A DNA stretch of 64,000 nucleotides from Trichomonas vaginalis G3 (lineage: Eukaryota > Parabasalia > Trichomonadida > Trichomonadidae), in the NCBI RefSeq assembly GCF_026262505.1, contig NC_067205.1, forward strand, positions 6,448,001-6,512,000, in the 5' to 3' direction. The notes under the pieces were generated by a model. That model worked only from the letters and a program-made list of their open reading frames with translations, had not been told where the DNA came from and did no database searches. This document shows, piece after piece, positions 1 through 9,842 of the stretch. The first letter of the stretch is position 1, and each line of letters opens with the position of its first letter. The position numbers were made by a program, and so were the translations under genes.

Positions 1-394
1 TTCTGACAGAAGATATGTAGTTGTCAGAACGTCAGATTCTCATATGCAAGATACAGAATATTTTGACGACTTAGCAGAAACTTTGACATCTGACTTTTAC
101 AACCACTTGTTCTCATATTTCATGACATTAGATATTTCTAAGTTCAATCCAAGACAAATTCCACATACCGAAGAGAGACAAACATTGTTAGAAGCAAACA
201 AGAGTGTATATGAACTGTTCATAGAAGAAACTGACTTTGTGTCATTAGATGAAAGGTCATTGTACGATTCGTATAAACAATATTGTCAAGAATATGGTTA
301 TATGGCAGCTTCTAAACGAACATTCTTGGCAAATGTCAAAAGTCTTTTAGATGTTCAGAATGGTGTATATACAAAGAAAAATTTTTCTGAGTAA
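1..394 (+). CDS. Superfamily 3 (D5-like) helicase, C-terminal part
   Basis: This is the C-terminal end of a replicative helicase cut by the window edge. The reading frame is open from base 1 and begins with a DRRYVVV stretch. That stretch matches the conserved region after motif C in D5/primase-helicase proteins, where N-x-x-P is followed by DRR. The matching block in copy B (48,115-49,342) carries a Walker A motif. In the family it unwinds element DNA for protein-primed replication. The assignment rests on the motif and on position in the element. Confidence 0.6.
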   Translation, partial: SDRRYVVVRTSDSHMQDTEYFDDLAETLTSDFYNHLFSYFMTLDISKFNPRQIPHTEERQTLLEANKSVYELFIEETDFVSLDERSLYDSYKQYCQEYGYMAASKRTFLANVKSLLDVQNGVYTKKNFSE

Positions 395-428
395 ATTTTA
401 AAAAAATTTTTTTTATCCGATAGAAAAG

Positions 429-848
429 ATGACGAAATATATTTCAGTAAACAAGTACATGTCAGGACTTAAAGAAGAACTAGACCCATTCACATATTTG
501 AATGTTTACTTCTACCATTTTGAAAAGTCTTCATTCAGCAAAGTTTGGAACATCGAACCAGTTAAGTTTGCTATTGTGACTAAAAATGGTGCGAAATTTG
601 AAGACTTAGACATAGAAGGTTTGTTAGCAGTCAAAGAAAGTTTTGACAGAAGGTTCTCAAACCTTAAAGAAGGCAAAGCATACAAACTTGTTATACCTTA
701 TGAACCAAAGAAAGCAGACGACTATGAATATTATGAGTCTAAGATAGTTGAAGTTCAAGGTAAATTGGGTAAAAAGATTTTAGAGTCTAAGCCAGTGTTT
801 GCCCCTAAAGAGGAAGAGAACATTGACATTGACCCAGAAATGTTCTAA
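429..848 (+). CDS. Unknown Maverick protein, 139 aa
   Basis: A small soluble protein starting MTKYISVNKYMSG, with no membrane segment and an acidic tail (EEENIDIDPEMF). It lies 35 bp downstream of the helicase on the same strand, so the two probably belong to one expression block. Copy B keeps the same gene in the same place. A small single-stranded-DNA-binding or replication accessory protein would fit the position, but I see no diagnostic motif and make no functional claim. Confidence 0.7.
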   Translation: MTKYISVNKYMSGLKEELDPFTYLNVYFYHFEKSSFSKVWNIEPVKFAIVTKNGAKFEDLDIEGLLAVKESFDRRFSNLKEGKAYKLVIPYEPKKADDYEYYESKIVEVQGKLGKKILESKPVFAPKEEENIDIDPEMF

Positions 849-864
849 AAATAAAATTTTATTT

Positions 865-1313
865 TTACATGTCATATCTCCCCTTCTCTGGAACTGGTTC
901 AGGTTCTTTCTTCTCTTCTACTTTTTTCTCTTTCTTTTCTCTCTTCTTCTTCTCTGGTGGAGTTATGTCAAATTTGGCGCAACTATATTTATGTAAAAGT
1001 TCTTTGTCCTTTAATAGCTCATCTATTCTGTTTTTTATTTCATCTTCAAGAACAGCGCATGTGTCTTCTTTGCATTCTAAGAAGTTTTGTTGGACTTCAT
1101 CTCTCCAAGAGGCGTCATCTCTGTCAACAAGTCTGTCATTGACAAATTTTAAGACTGCTCTGCTTAATGTTTTATGGTTCTTGTCATATTCCCAGAAACA
1201 GAACTTTAGAACAAATTCACCTTTCTTGTTTACACTATGTAAGATTTTATGGTCGACAGATGTTTTGCTGTCAAAAGTTTGTCTCGAATATAGATAGCGA
1301 AATCGCTAGACAT
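865..1313 (-). CDS. Unknown Maverick protein block with charged C-terminus
   Basis: A minus-strand block whose copy-B counterpart lies at 47,201-47,644. It starts with MSSDFAIYIRDK. A helical, acidic middle follows (a KDEVQQ/LEDEI region), then a Lys/Glu-rich and Pro-containing tail. Its start is only 36 bp from the proposed ATPase start on the other strand, so the two share one AT-rich divergent spacer. Function is unknown. The composition suggests a charged, partly disordered protein, possibly structural or DNA-associated. Confidence 0.5.
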
Positions 1314-1349
1314 TTTCAAAAAGATAAAAATTTTAATTTTTCTAAAAAT
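1314..1349. promoter_or_regulatory. Compact divergent promoter region
   Basis: A 36-bp AT-only-like spacer (rich in TAAAAATTTTAATTTTT) between two divergent starts. It sets the ATPase start at 1350 rather than at an upstream Met, because any longer ATPase reading would overlap the opposite gene's coding sequence. The same spacer occurs in copy B at 47,165-47,200. Promoter activity is inferred from position only. Confidence 0.4.
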
Positions 1350-2225
1350 ATGTTAGAAAAAAAGTTTGCTGACATTGACAAGAAATTTGAGAATGTTTTA
1401 AACAAGAACAAGAGGAAGTTAGAAAATGCTCAGATAAAGCCTATACATGACAAGTTCTTATTTGCTCAGAATGATATAACAGGTCTAATTGCACCACCTG
1501 GGTCGGGTAAGACTTTCACTTATCTTAAAATGGCTGCACAACAACAAGAACTAGATGAGAAGAACCCATTCTATGAGTTAGTTGTTATTTGTAGTACTTC
1601 TGGTCAATTTGACCAAACCGTCAATTCGTTCAAAGATATTATAAAGAAGTCTAAGTTAGTATGTATAAAGGATACTGAGTTGTTAGATTGGATAAAGAAG
1701 TACCAAAGAAGAGTTTTGAAGTATAATGCTATAAATGAGTATATAAATTCTAAGTTTAAAGACCCAAATGAGGAAATGCAGAGAATATTAGAGAAGAAAC
1801 ACTTCAGAAACAAACAGAAAGAGATAGAATACATTTCGAAGAAATTGCAATCTTACGATTGGAAGACTTACCCTCATAGATGTCTTCTTATCTTAGATGA
1901 TTTCGCCTCTCATCCTTTGTTAAAGAACAGAGAACAAGATATGTGTCGAATTCTTAAGAAGCTCAGACACTTTAACATCTCAGTCGTAATATGTGTACAG
2001 ACAGCAAAGAGTTTAAGTAAGGATGTAAAGAGAATACTTACTGACATAATACTTTTCCCCGGATTGTCCGAAGACGATTTCATGGAACTTATGAAAGAGT
2101 CCATGGCAGGTAAGTTTGACAGACATGAACTATGGGAAAAGTACAAAGTCATACAAGACCCTCATACTTCTTTCAGAATTCATATCTACGCAAACAAAGT
2201 TCAAATTGTAAAAAGTCAAGCGTAA
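1350..2225 (+). CDS. Packaging ATPase (FtsK/HerA, A32-like)
   Basis: A 291-residue P-loop ATPase of the type that pumps genome DNA into capsids in Polintons, adenovirus-like and NCLDV relatives. Walker A is GLIAPPGSGKTF near residue 45. Walker B is the hydrophobic stretch LLILDDFASH near residue 180. Upstream is a lysine-rich helical N-terminus, and the length fits the small A32-like class. The start at 1350 is preferred because it leaves a clean divergent spacer. Copy B carries the same gene at 46,289-47,164, almost identical by eye. Confidence 0.85.
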   Translation: MLEKKFADIDKKFENVLNKNKRKLENAQIKPIHDKFLFAQNDITGLIAPPGSGKTFTYLKMAAQQQELDEKNPFYELVVICSTSGQFDQTVNSFKDIIKKSKLVCIKDTELLDWIKKYQRRVLKYNAINEYINSKFKDPNEEMQRILEKKHFRNKQKEIEYISKKLQSYDWKTYPHRCLLILDDFASHPLLKNREQDMCRILKKLRHFNISVVICVQTAKSLSKDVKRILTDIILFPGLSEDDFMELMKESMAGKFDRHELWEKYKVIQDPHTSFRIHIYANKVQIVKSQA

Positions 2226-2715
2226 AAAATGTAAGTGTTTAGTCTTAGTAAGTAAGTCTGTTGTGGTGCTGGGTCTGTCGGTTCTTCTGGCTTTGGAAGG
2301 CATTCAGGAAGAGGAACGTCAGTCATCCGTTTGTGTCCTGTCGGAAGGAAGAGTTCTTCCTGTCGGAATGAAAATTTTTTCCTGTCGGATGGAAAAATTT
2401 TTCCTGTCGGATGGAAAATTTTTTTCTGAAGTTCGACCAAAAAGTTCTCAATTTTCGAAAATTTGAATGGTTTACGGACGGACAACTGGAAAAATTTTTC
2501 CTGTCGGATGGAAAATTTTTTTCTGTCGGATGGAAAATTTTTTTCTGTTGTCGGGAAAAATTTTTCCTGTTGGAAGGAAGAGTTCTTCCTGTTGTCGGGA
2601 AAATTTTTTCCTGTTGGAAGGAAGGACTCGGAATGCCAGAAGGATTTGACGAGGCAATTTACCTAATTGAGCTACTTGAGCCATCTGAAGTCAAGCGTAA
2701 AAATAAAGAGTGCAT
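2226..2715. repeat. Tandem repeats with GGAAAAATTTTTCC core
   Basis: The gap between the convergent ATPase and KilA-N genes. About 2,335-2,625 holds imperfect units of about 20 bp built on TCCTGTCGGAAGGAAAAATT. The units alternate with a unique piece around 2,430-2,480. The core GGAAAAATTTTTCC is self-complementary. Long frames stay open on both strands because of the repeats, so the open frames here are weak evidence for genes. Copy B has the same array at about 45,905-46,190. Confidence 0.75.
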
Positions 2716-3609
2716 TTACCCTACTTGTTTGAAGTTGTCAAAATACTCTGTTATTTTTTCCTTTAACAATGGCAAATCTTCTTTGAAGGTAAGTATTGTA
2801 CAACCTTTCATATCATAGTGTGTTTGAGGTAACGTATCTTGAACTATTTGTTTCACATCTTCATTCGGTGTCATTGAAATCGGTAAGTTTTCGCGATAGA
2901 ACCAATTTCTGTCAGATTTGTAAATCTTAGCAAGGTCGTAAAAGCTTTTGTTGTTTCTTCTGACTAAATGCAACATAACCATATCTTTATCTTCTTCATT
3001 TTCCATCTCTTCAGTATAAATCATATACTTATAGTTCTTTTCCTTTCCTTTTGGTACCGAACGTGGTATTCTTTTCTGAATGCTTTTGTCTTTTGCTTCA
3101 AGCTTGTTCTCTAGCTCTTCACGTTCTTGTCTATGAATTTCGTCAAGAAGTCTGTAAATATACCAAGCATAACGAGGCGAAGCCCACATTGCAACAGCAT
3201 TTACAAGAAGTCTATGTACATAATATCCTCTCAAACCGTTTGGCAATTTTTCACGATTTTCATAGAGTTTTGGCGACTGGGGTTTTTTACCTACTCGCTG
3301 TTCTTCACTGTTTTCATAGAGTTTTGGCGACTGGGGTTTTTTACCTACTCGCTGTTCTTCACTGTTTTCAGAAAAAAGTATGTCTCGCTGTGCTTCGCTT
3401 AATAGTTCAATAGTGCTTTGGTTCCTAAACCAGTCTTTAGGAAGCTTAGTGTCGGGTGCAAAACATGCTGTCAAAATACTTTGCATCTGGTACATATCGT
3501 CTTTGACCGAACGAATGAGACGGAGTTGTTTGTTAAACTGTATGTACTCATATTCTTCATTTATAGCTTCATGGACTATAACTGTTGTTGTGTTCTCTGA
3601 TGTTGACAT
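2716..3609 (-). CDS. KilA-N domain protein
   Basis: A 297-residue protein with a KilA-N-type DNA-binding domain, seen as NGLRGYYVHRLLVNAVAMWAS followed by a helix with DEIHRQEREELE. The family occurs in large DNA viruses and phages, often with a second C-terminal domain. Here the C-terminal third is conserved in copy B, with RSVPKGKEKNYKYMIYTEE at its start. Just before the NGLRG motif two exact 54-bp (18-codon) tandem units are in frame, derived from the non-coding repeat family at 3,660-3,975. A role in replication or regulation is inferred from the fold only. Confidence 0.8.
   Translation of the reverse strand: MSTSENTTTVIVHEAINEEYEYIQFNKQLRLIRSVKDDMYQMQSILTACFAPDTKLPKDWFRNQSTIELLSEAQRDILFSENSEEQRVGKKPQSPKLYENSEEQRVGKKPQSPKLYENREKLPNGLRGYYVHRLLVNAVAMWASPRYAWYIYRLLDEIHRQEREELENKLEAKDKSIQKRIPRSVPKGKEKNYKYMIYTEEMENEEDKDMVMLHLVRRNNKSFYDLAKIYKSDRNWFYRENLPISMTPNEDVKQIVQDTLPQTHYDMKGCTILTFKEDLPLLKEKITEYFDNFKQVG
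3253..3370. repeat. 54-bp tandem repeat inside the KilA-N gene
   Basis: Two copies of a 54-bp unit beginning around 3,261 and 3,315, each encoding the same 18 residues (ENSEEQRVGKKPQSPKLY). The nucleotide unit contains CTACTCGCTGTTCTTCAC, the same linker that recurs in the non-coding array upstream of this gene. Coding and non-coding copies therefore belong to one repeat family. The unit length is a multiple of three, so the frame is kept. Confidence 0.85.
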
Positions 3610-4509
3610 ATCTGTCTTTATATTCCGGATAAAAAAATAAATAAAAATAAAAATAACTTTATTTTTTCTATCTTAAGGAAATTCACGATTTTCATGAGTT
3701 TTATGCAAGACCAGGTTTTTTTCCCTACTCGCTGTTCTTCACGATTTTCATGAGTTTTATGCAAGACCAGGTTTTTTTCCCTACTCGCTGTTCTTCACGA
3801 TTTTCATGTGTTTTATGCAAGACCGGATTTTTCCCTACTCGCTGTTCTTCACGATTTTCATGAGTTTTAGGCGACTAAGTTTTTTTCCCTACTCGCTGTT
3901 CTTCACGATTTTCATGAGTTTTAGGCGACCCCGAAAAAAAAAACGGTCTCGCTGTTCTTCACGATTTTCATACGGAATCTCTTCTCTCGGTTTTCCGAGG
4001 GAAGCAATCTTATGCCATTTTACTCAGAATTTTGGTCATTTTTCAGTAAAAATAATGTTTAGGTGAAGAGGTGAGAACTCACCTGTTTTTTCACCTAATT
4101 TTTCACCTCAGCCGCTAAGCGGCGAGACCCAAAGGGTCTTGAATTTTCATGATTTCTTCGTACATGTTTTGTCAAGACTTCTTCGTACATGTTTTGTCAA
4201 GACTTCTTCGTAATGAGCGTAAATCAGACAAAAATAAAGTTTATGTTAGAATGTTAGATCTAACATGTTTTCTAACCACTTTTCTAACATGGTCTAAAAC
4301 ATACAAAACTCATGAAATTTCATACGGAATTCAATAAAAATAATGTTTATGTTAGAATGTTAGATCTAACATGTTTTCTAACATGTTTTCTAACATGGTC
4401 TAAAACACACAAAACTCATGAATTTTGTTGCTGAATTCAGCAAAAATAATGTTTAGGGTAGAAGGTTAGATCTAACCTCTTTTCTAACCTCTTTTCTACC
4501 CCAGTTATT
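3610..4509. repeat. Intergenic repeat region with palindromic cartridges
   Basis: A 900-bp non-coding gap. From 3,660 to 3,975 about six units share the linker CTCGCTGTTCTTCACGATTT plus a variable T-rich insert. A palindrome sits around 3,972-4,012. Two back-to-back hairpins lie at 4,112-4,140 (GCCGC TAA GCGGC and AGACCC AAA GGGTCT). At 4,150-4,213 there are three 25-bp units (TCAAGACTTCTTCGTACATG). Three long palindromes centred on GTTAGATCTAAC or a variant lie at about 4,047-4,125, 4,228-4,290 and 4,336-4,503. No gene is supported. Confidence 0.8.
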
Positions 4510-5451
4510 TTATAAGCGTTTCACATGGTAAACGTTATGAATTCGTGAGACTCTAAACAATTTCGTAGCTTCTATTTCTTCTGTCAGTACATCGAATGTT
4601 TTAACAATGCCGAAAGTTTCTTTATACTTCTTCTTGACGTCAGATAGAAGGAAATCGTCAGCAGTTGGATAGTTTTTGTTCAGAAATTCTAACATATCCA
4701 TTTTATCTTCTGCTGGCTTTTCTGCTTCTTTCTTTAAGTCTGCATAGTCGTTTCTCATTCTTTCTATCTCTTTGACGGAGTAGTTATATTTCCTCATTGC
4801 TGCTTTACATTTAGAACATTGTGGGTTCATTTTTGCGTTATATTCTGAAACCTTACCTGCTAAAACAACTAAAGCGTCAATGGCTTTCTTTAAATCTGAA
4901 GCAGTTGGTTTTATCTGTTCATTCCATACCTTACCTCTTCTGTCTTTATCTCTTATCTGCCATACACATTTTGCAGCTAATGAAACAAAGTTGTCGTAGG
5001 TCTTAAATTCTTCGGATTTATATATGTCAGAGATGTTCTTATATACCATATCGCAATCTTTGTCCATAACCTTATGGTTGCAATGAAAACCAAGGAATTC
5101 ATAGTTTACCTTACGTATGAATTTCTTTATTTCTACTGAGTCAGTTGCTTTGACTTCAATTTCGTCGAATTCAGGAATAGTGAGCTTTTGCTGCTGAATT
5201 TCAGGTAGTTTAGGTAAATGGTCAATAATGTCCTGCATTTCATAAAGATATTCTTCATTTGTTTCATCTTTCGCACTACAGTCTAAATTACTTGTTAAAA
5301 GTTCCTGCTTTATCTTCTGGATTTCTGTTTCGAAAGTATATGAAGAAGGAATGAAGCTTTTCATCTCTACTAACATAGATGTTGGATTCATAACTAACGA
5401 GTTTGGTGAAGTTGTTGTTTGTATTGCTGTTGTGCCGATTGTTGAAATCAT
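4510..5451 (-). CDS. Unknown Maverick protein, 313 aa
   Basis: The protein starts MISTIGTTAIQT and has a Ser/Thr-rich N-terminus. A mixed helical body follows, with a Cys pair (PQCSKCKAAM) near residue 210 and a helical stretch (VKEIERMRNDYADLKKEAEK). It ends NVYHVKRL. Copy B has the same gene at 42,861-43,796. The CxxC pair with the upstream Cys/His residues (FHCNHK) might bind a metal. I recognise no family. Its setting between repeat-rich gaps beside the KilA-N gene suggests an early or regulatory gene; this is inference. Confidence 0.75.
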   Translation of the reverse strand: MISTIGTTAIQTTTSPNSLVMNPTSMLVEMKSFIPSSYTFETEIQKIKQELLTSNLDCSAKDETNEEYLYEMQDIIDHLPKLPEIQQQKLTIPEFDEIEVKATDSVEIKKFIRKVNYEFLGFHCNHKVMDKDCDMVYKNISDIYKSEEFKTYDNFVSLAAKCVWQIRDKDRRGKVWNEQIKPTASDLKKAIDALVVLAGKVSEYNAKMNPQCSKCKAAMRKYNYSVKEIERMRNDYADLKKEAEKPAEDKMDMLEFLNKNYPTADDFLLSDVKKKYKETFGIVKTFDVLTEEIEATKLFRVSRIHNVYHVKRL

Positions 5452-6044
5452 ATCTTTTATACAAAATAAAAAAATAAATAAAATAAAACTAACTTTATTT
5501 TTTCTATCTTAAGGAAATTCATGACAAATTCAAGAGGTTAGAAAACAGGTTAGAAAAGAGGTTAGATCTAACCTTCTACCCTAAACATTATTTTTGTCTG
5601 AATTCAGCAACAAAATGAACGAGGTCAGGATGTATGTTGCTGAATTCATTCATAACACCCTTTGTAAGCTCATAAAATGCTTGTTTTGAGGTCGAGCCAC
5701 TTTTGGCTCCACCGTATTCTTTCAACCAAAACTCAAGAATTTCCCGCATGAATTTTGTATAAAAAGCAACCGTCTGAATTCCGGCGGTTGCTATATTCTT
5801 CACAAAACATTTACGAAGAAGTCATGACAAAACATGTACGATGAAATCATGACAAAACATTTACGTTCATGTTTGACAAAACATTTACGAAGAAGTTGAC
5901 AAAACATTTACGATGAAGTTTTGACAAAACATTTACGAAGAAGTCTTGACAAAACATGTACGAAGAAGTCTTGAGTTTTCTACGATGTTAGAAAACGTGT
6001 TAGAAAACGTGTTAGATCTAACATTCTAACATAAACTTTATTTT
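5452..6044. repeat. Repeat region: palindromes and 25-bp array
   Basis: A non-coding gap holding a GTTAGATCTAAC palindrome at about 5,540-5,590, an array of about six to seven 25-bp units (ACGAAGAAGTCTTGACAAAA) at 5,808-5,975, and a second palindrome at 5,985-6,040. A 71-codon frame at 5,588-5,803 lies between them and is listed separately. The 25-bp units run in the opposite sense to those at 4,150-4,213. Confidence 0.75.
5588..5803 (-). CDS. Small uncertain ORF, 71 aa
   Basis: The frame starts MKNIATAGIQTVAFYTKF and ends VAEFRQK, with amphipathic helical composition. It has no counterpart at the equivalent place in copy B. It lies between two palindromic repeats. It could be a small gene or the remnant of a larger one. 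No family is recognised and the call is weak. Confidence 0.35.
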   Translation of the reverse strand: MKNIATAGIQTVAFYTKFMREILEFWLKEYGGAKSGSTSKQAFYELTKGVMNEFSNIHPDLVHFVAEFRQK

Positions 6045-6903
6045 TCAATACTTTTTCAGCACTTTTCCGTAGTTAAATATGAAAGACAATTCGAGATAAA
6101 AGTCATAGTACAATGGAATAATATGTTGCACACCATTTGTTGTGAACCAAACTTGAAAGTCAGAGAAACTGTTACTAGGTGGTTCGTAGAATTTAGAAGC
6201 AAAGTCATAAAAGTCCTTACCAATACATAGAAAACTATTGTTGCTTGAACTGAAACTTGCATGACACATAACATTTTGAGGGTCAAACACTTTCTATAAA
6301 TCATCAAATCTGCTGGTGGAAGTATAAATTTAAATGGACCATCTGGTGGTAATGGTTCGTTCTGGTTTAGTAACCGAAGAAATTGTGCCCAAGAACGTTT
6401 GTCTACTTCCCAAAATAAAAACTCTGTATCTCTTGGAGGGTTAATTTCAATCTTTTGAAATGAAACGGTGGAGTTCATCTTGTCATATTCTAGTTTCAGA
6501 TAGTATGTTCCATTTAGTAAAGAGTCGTATTTTTTTTGAAATTCCCAATAATATTTGTTCATTTGAGTTTGAAAGTCATTTAGAGTTTTCTCAAGACTTT
6601 CGTCTGAACGAACTGTAAAGATTCTCATTTCGTCAAATTTGTCTATTAGACCATCAGAACCTTCATACTGCCCATGAAATATACTGCGAACATAAATGCG
6701 TTAGTTCTATTTGAAAACAAAACTCTTCTAAATCCTATTGCCTTTGCATCTGAAGGACTTTGAAGCCAACGAATTGGATAGTCAAACCTGTATGCTCGGG
6801 ATGAAATTTCTTCATCTGATATTGTCCTACCAGCATTTGTAAAGATATAGTCTAACGGTTTTGTATCTGCTACTTTTGTTCTTTGTTTTTCAACCTGAAG
6901 CAT
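6045..6903 (-). pseudogene. VEK-family Maverick protein, first paralogue (broken)
   Basis: Copy-A version of a 286-residue protein that is open in copy B at 40,448-41,308. It is paralogous to the gene at 12,674-13,522 in the same element. Both start ML-x-VEK/IEK, share TKPLD-x-x-FTN and FDYPIRWL motifs, and end with a similar SDFQVWFTTNG region. Function is unknown. The fold may be beta-rich. I name it VEK-family only for reference. It looks broken here. Confidence 0.65.
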
Positions 6904-7055
6904 TTAATATATGTAAAAATATATTGTTTTAAAATGGTATGCCATTTCATATTTCTCATCTAACAAACAAGTTTCCTTCAACTTGAGGTTCACTAACAAA
7001 CTCAGCGTACATTTCAAATAAAATTTAAAAAATGTCACTTTTTAGAAATAAATTT

Positions 7056-9208
7056 TTATTTCATGCAATGTTTTATTTCTGTGCCGTCTTCAAGTATGCC
7101 CCAATATTTCCTTTTCGATATTACATGAACTTCGGAAAATACCTTATCTAGCTTAAAACAGCCCATCTTCTCACCGACTAAACCCATTTCAATGAGTTTG
7201 TTGTATCCTTCTTCGTTCGTCATGAGTGCGTCAATGTTCTCATAGTAAACCACAACTTTGGATTTGACTTCGGAGAAGAATTTGTTGTAGTTGTCAAGGA
7301 CTGCCTTTGCGAACTGAGGGTAAGACCAATGTTCGACAATAGGTTTTAATGTGGTTACTAAGCCACTTTGACCTTGAGTGAATTCGTACTTCAAAACAAA
7401 AGGAGAAACCTTTCAACAAAGTTGTCGACCTTCTCATAATGTTTACTCTTCATCTCTTGAGGTTTCTTAATGGAATATCCCCATGTCGAATTCATAAGCA
7501 ATTTGAGTGTCATTGCAAGTTTGGGGTTTGAAGCTTTCCTAATATCATACAGTTGTTGTATGACTTTTCCAACTGTATAGTTCCTTCCCGGGAACTCACC
7601 ATCTTCGTTTGGAATTCCAGTCGGAATATATTGGACAAACCTCATGTATGCAGCGTTAAGGTCGACATAGTATATCTTTTCGTTTGAGTCGAACTTGTTG
7701 CAACCAATTGGCCCAGTTTGTGGAAATTCAAGTGAGTCTCTTATCTTCTGAGAAACTTCTCCTGTTATCTCATAAACATCGTCGAAGCAACCTGTTTCAT
7801 ATAAAACCTTCTGACCTAACTCAGATGCTCTCCAATACAATTTGACGTCAGTTGGATGTCTCAATGGAAGTTTGTTTATAGCATCTTGAAGTTCTTGCAA
7901 CCTCATTGGAAGTTCTTCTGGTTCAGGTTGGTATCCGAACAATCCAACTCCTTGTGGAACTGTGTACTTCTTTTGTACTAGAACTTTGTCTGGAACAACT
8001 TTTGGTCTTGCTAACAGTGAAAAGTTTGTTTCGTCTTTTGGTACAAAAGTTTCTGTCAGCTTGTCATCTGGAATTGGTTCCAACAAACCTTTCTCGAAAA
8101 GAATGTTTACAGCTCTGACAATGTTGCACTTGCCTTTTCCGAACAATGGGTTTGTAAGACTTTCGTTCAACATGAAGTGGTTGTGGACAATTACAATCTT
8201 CAACCATGGTAAATTGAACTCAACAACATAGTCGTCATGTGAAGAACCTTTAGCTGTAGGTATGTTGACTCGGATATTGACATTTGCCAACGGTGCAATT
8301 TTTGCCAATTGACCTCTGAGAATGTACCTTGTCTTCACACATGACTCAAGATACTTCATCTTCTCTTCTGTAACAAGACCAGAGTTCCTGAGACATGTAA
8401 GAATGCAAGGTTCGTTGACAATTGTTTCAATTGAATTGTAAATTCCATACCTTGTCAAGTCAATGTCAGACTTATTTATGAACGGGAAGTATCCAGCATG
8501 TTGTCTGACTGCTTGAGGGTTAGGTTGGTACCATTCGAACTTGACACTTGCAATTCCTTCAATTGCATTCAAAATGTCTGAGTCGGAGTCAACCATTTGT
8601 TCTCTCTTTGTAGTCTTGAAAGCGTCAAGAAGTTTTGCGGCTGTTTGTTCATTGCCATGTGCATAGTAAATGTGACCATCCAAATCTGTTATGGTCAATC
8701 TGAGATTGTGTCCTTTCATATTTCCGTCTTGAATTGCAGCAAGTACTCCCATGAAGCCTTCTTTGTTCTTTCCTTCGTCAAAGTTTACTGTAAAGGTTCG
8801 ACCAGATGTAATTTGACTTCTAACTTCACGATACTTTTCATATGCATATCTTGTTCTTTCCATGGGAGCATGACCATCCTCTGCACTACCTTTTTTCCTT
8901 CTCAAAGGATGCAATTGTTCGTCATGTTTCCAGTAGAATCTGGCAAAGCCGTCGTGTCCTTCAACTTGAGGTTCACTAACATCGAAAGGCATGTTCATAA
9001 GACGTTCTTCTTCTAACCTCTCTAGTCTGTTTGGATAATTGGCACGTGCTGTTTCCAAATCCATTTCGTAGCGAAGACCAGACAATTTGTCATAGACTTT
9101 TATGGGTCTTCCCTTCCTATATTTAAAATTCTTCGAAACTCTCCAACCATATCTTTGTAACTCTGCTTTTATTCTAGCAGACTTTCTATCCATTCTATAT
9201 GGGGGCAT
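7056..9208 (-). pseudogene. Protein-primed B-family DNA polymerase block (broken)
   Basis: Polymerase block typical of Mavericks. It starts MPPYRMDRKSARIK and has a long N-terminal region as in protein-primed polymerases. A palm motif A-like stretch YYVDLNAAYM and a motif B-like stretch KLLMNSTWGYS are visible. A further part with a YYENIDALMTNEEG motif lies next to it. In the family this enzyme copies the element using a terminal protein primer. No such gene is seen among the parts of copy B. It looks broken. Confidence 0.75.
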
Positions 9209-9239
9209 TTTTATAAAAATAAAAAAATGTTTTTTTTCT

Positions 9240-9824
9240 TTACTTTACATAACCGCCTGCTGCCATAAGTCTTTGACGCCAACCCATACCAGCTAATGAA
9301 GGTTGACTTGGTTTAGTTTCCAAACTAAACTTTGGTTTTGGTTTATCTTCAGTTTTTGGTTTTTCTTCTTCTATCGGTTTTTCGTCACTTTTCGGTTCCT
9401 CTGACTTTACTTCACATGCAGGAACAGTTGTGTTGTCAACATCTTCATAAATATCATATGCCATTTGTTTTTGTTTTCCTTTCAACTTTTTGTGTTTGTT
9501 GTAAAGTTTAGAATATTTCGACTCTAAGTCAATGAGATGTTCTATAATGAACTGTTGGTCAGTGAAGTAAACTTTTCCATCTGTTGTCTCGAAAGCTCCT
9601 TCAGACTTCAATATTTTATTTGTGAGAGTCTGTTTCTTTTTTGAGATACTAGCCGTTCCATTTCTATGAAAAGTAACTTTATAGTTAGGGTTTGTATTTC
9701 CAGACCTGGCACTTTCTATTATTGAATTTTTCTCTTCATCTGTAAGTTCTTTGACGGGTTTTGACAATGGTTCTGAACTTTTTGTTTGTGGTGTCAAATC
9801 TACCGTTTCAACTTCTTCGGTCAT
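9240..9824 (-). CDS. Unknown Maverick protein, 194 aa
   Basis: The protein starts MTEEVETVDLTPQTKSSEPL. It has a structured middle (FHRNGTASISKKKQTLTNKI), a coiled-coil-like segment (LESKYSKLYNKHKKLKGKQK), and a Lys/Glu/Pro-rich low-complexity stretch before a conserved tail. Copy B keeps it at 39,723-40,307, nearly identical. It is preceded by the leader ACTGAGATGAA shared with the next small gene. It might be a virion-associated or DNA-binding protein. No family is recognised. Confidence 0.75.
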   Translation of the reverse strand: MTEEVETVDLTPQTKSSEPLSKPVKELTDEEKNSIIESARSGNTNPNYKVTFHRNGTASISKKKQTLTNKILKSEGAFETTDGKVYFTDQQFIIEHLIDLESKYSKLYNKHKKLKGKQKQMAYDIYEDVDNTTVPACEVKSEEPKSDEKPIEEEKPKTEDKPKPKFSLETKPSQPSLAGMGWRQRLMAAGGYVK

Positions 9825-9842
9825 TTCATCTCAGTAAAAATT

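Noticed and set aside
2263-2818. Several overlapping frames on both strands over the GGAAAAATTTTTCC array
   Set aside because: Openness is explained by the repeat, and frames differ between A and B. A short gene cannot be excluded but is not supported.
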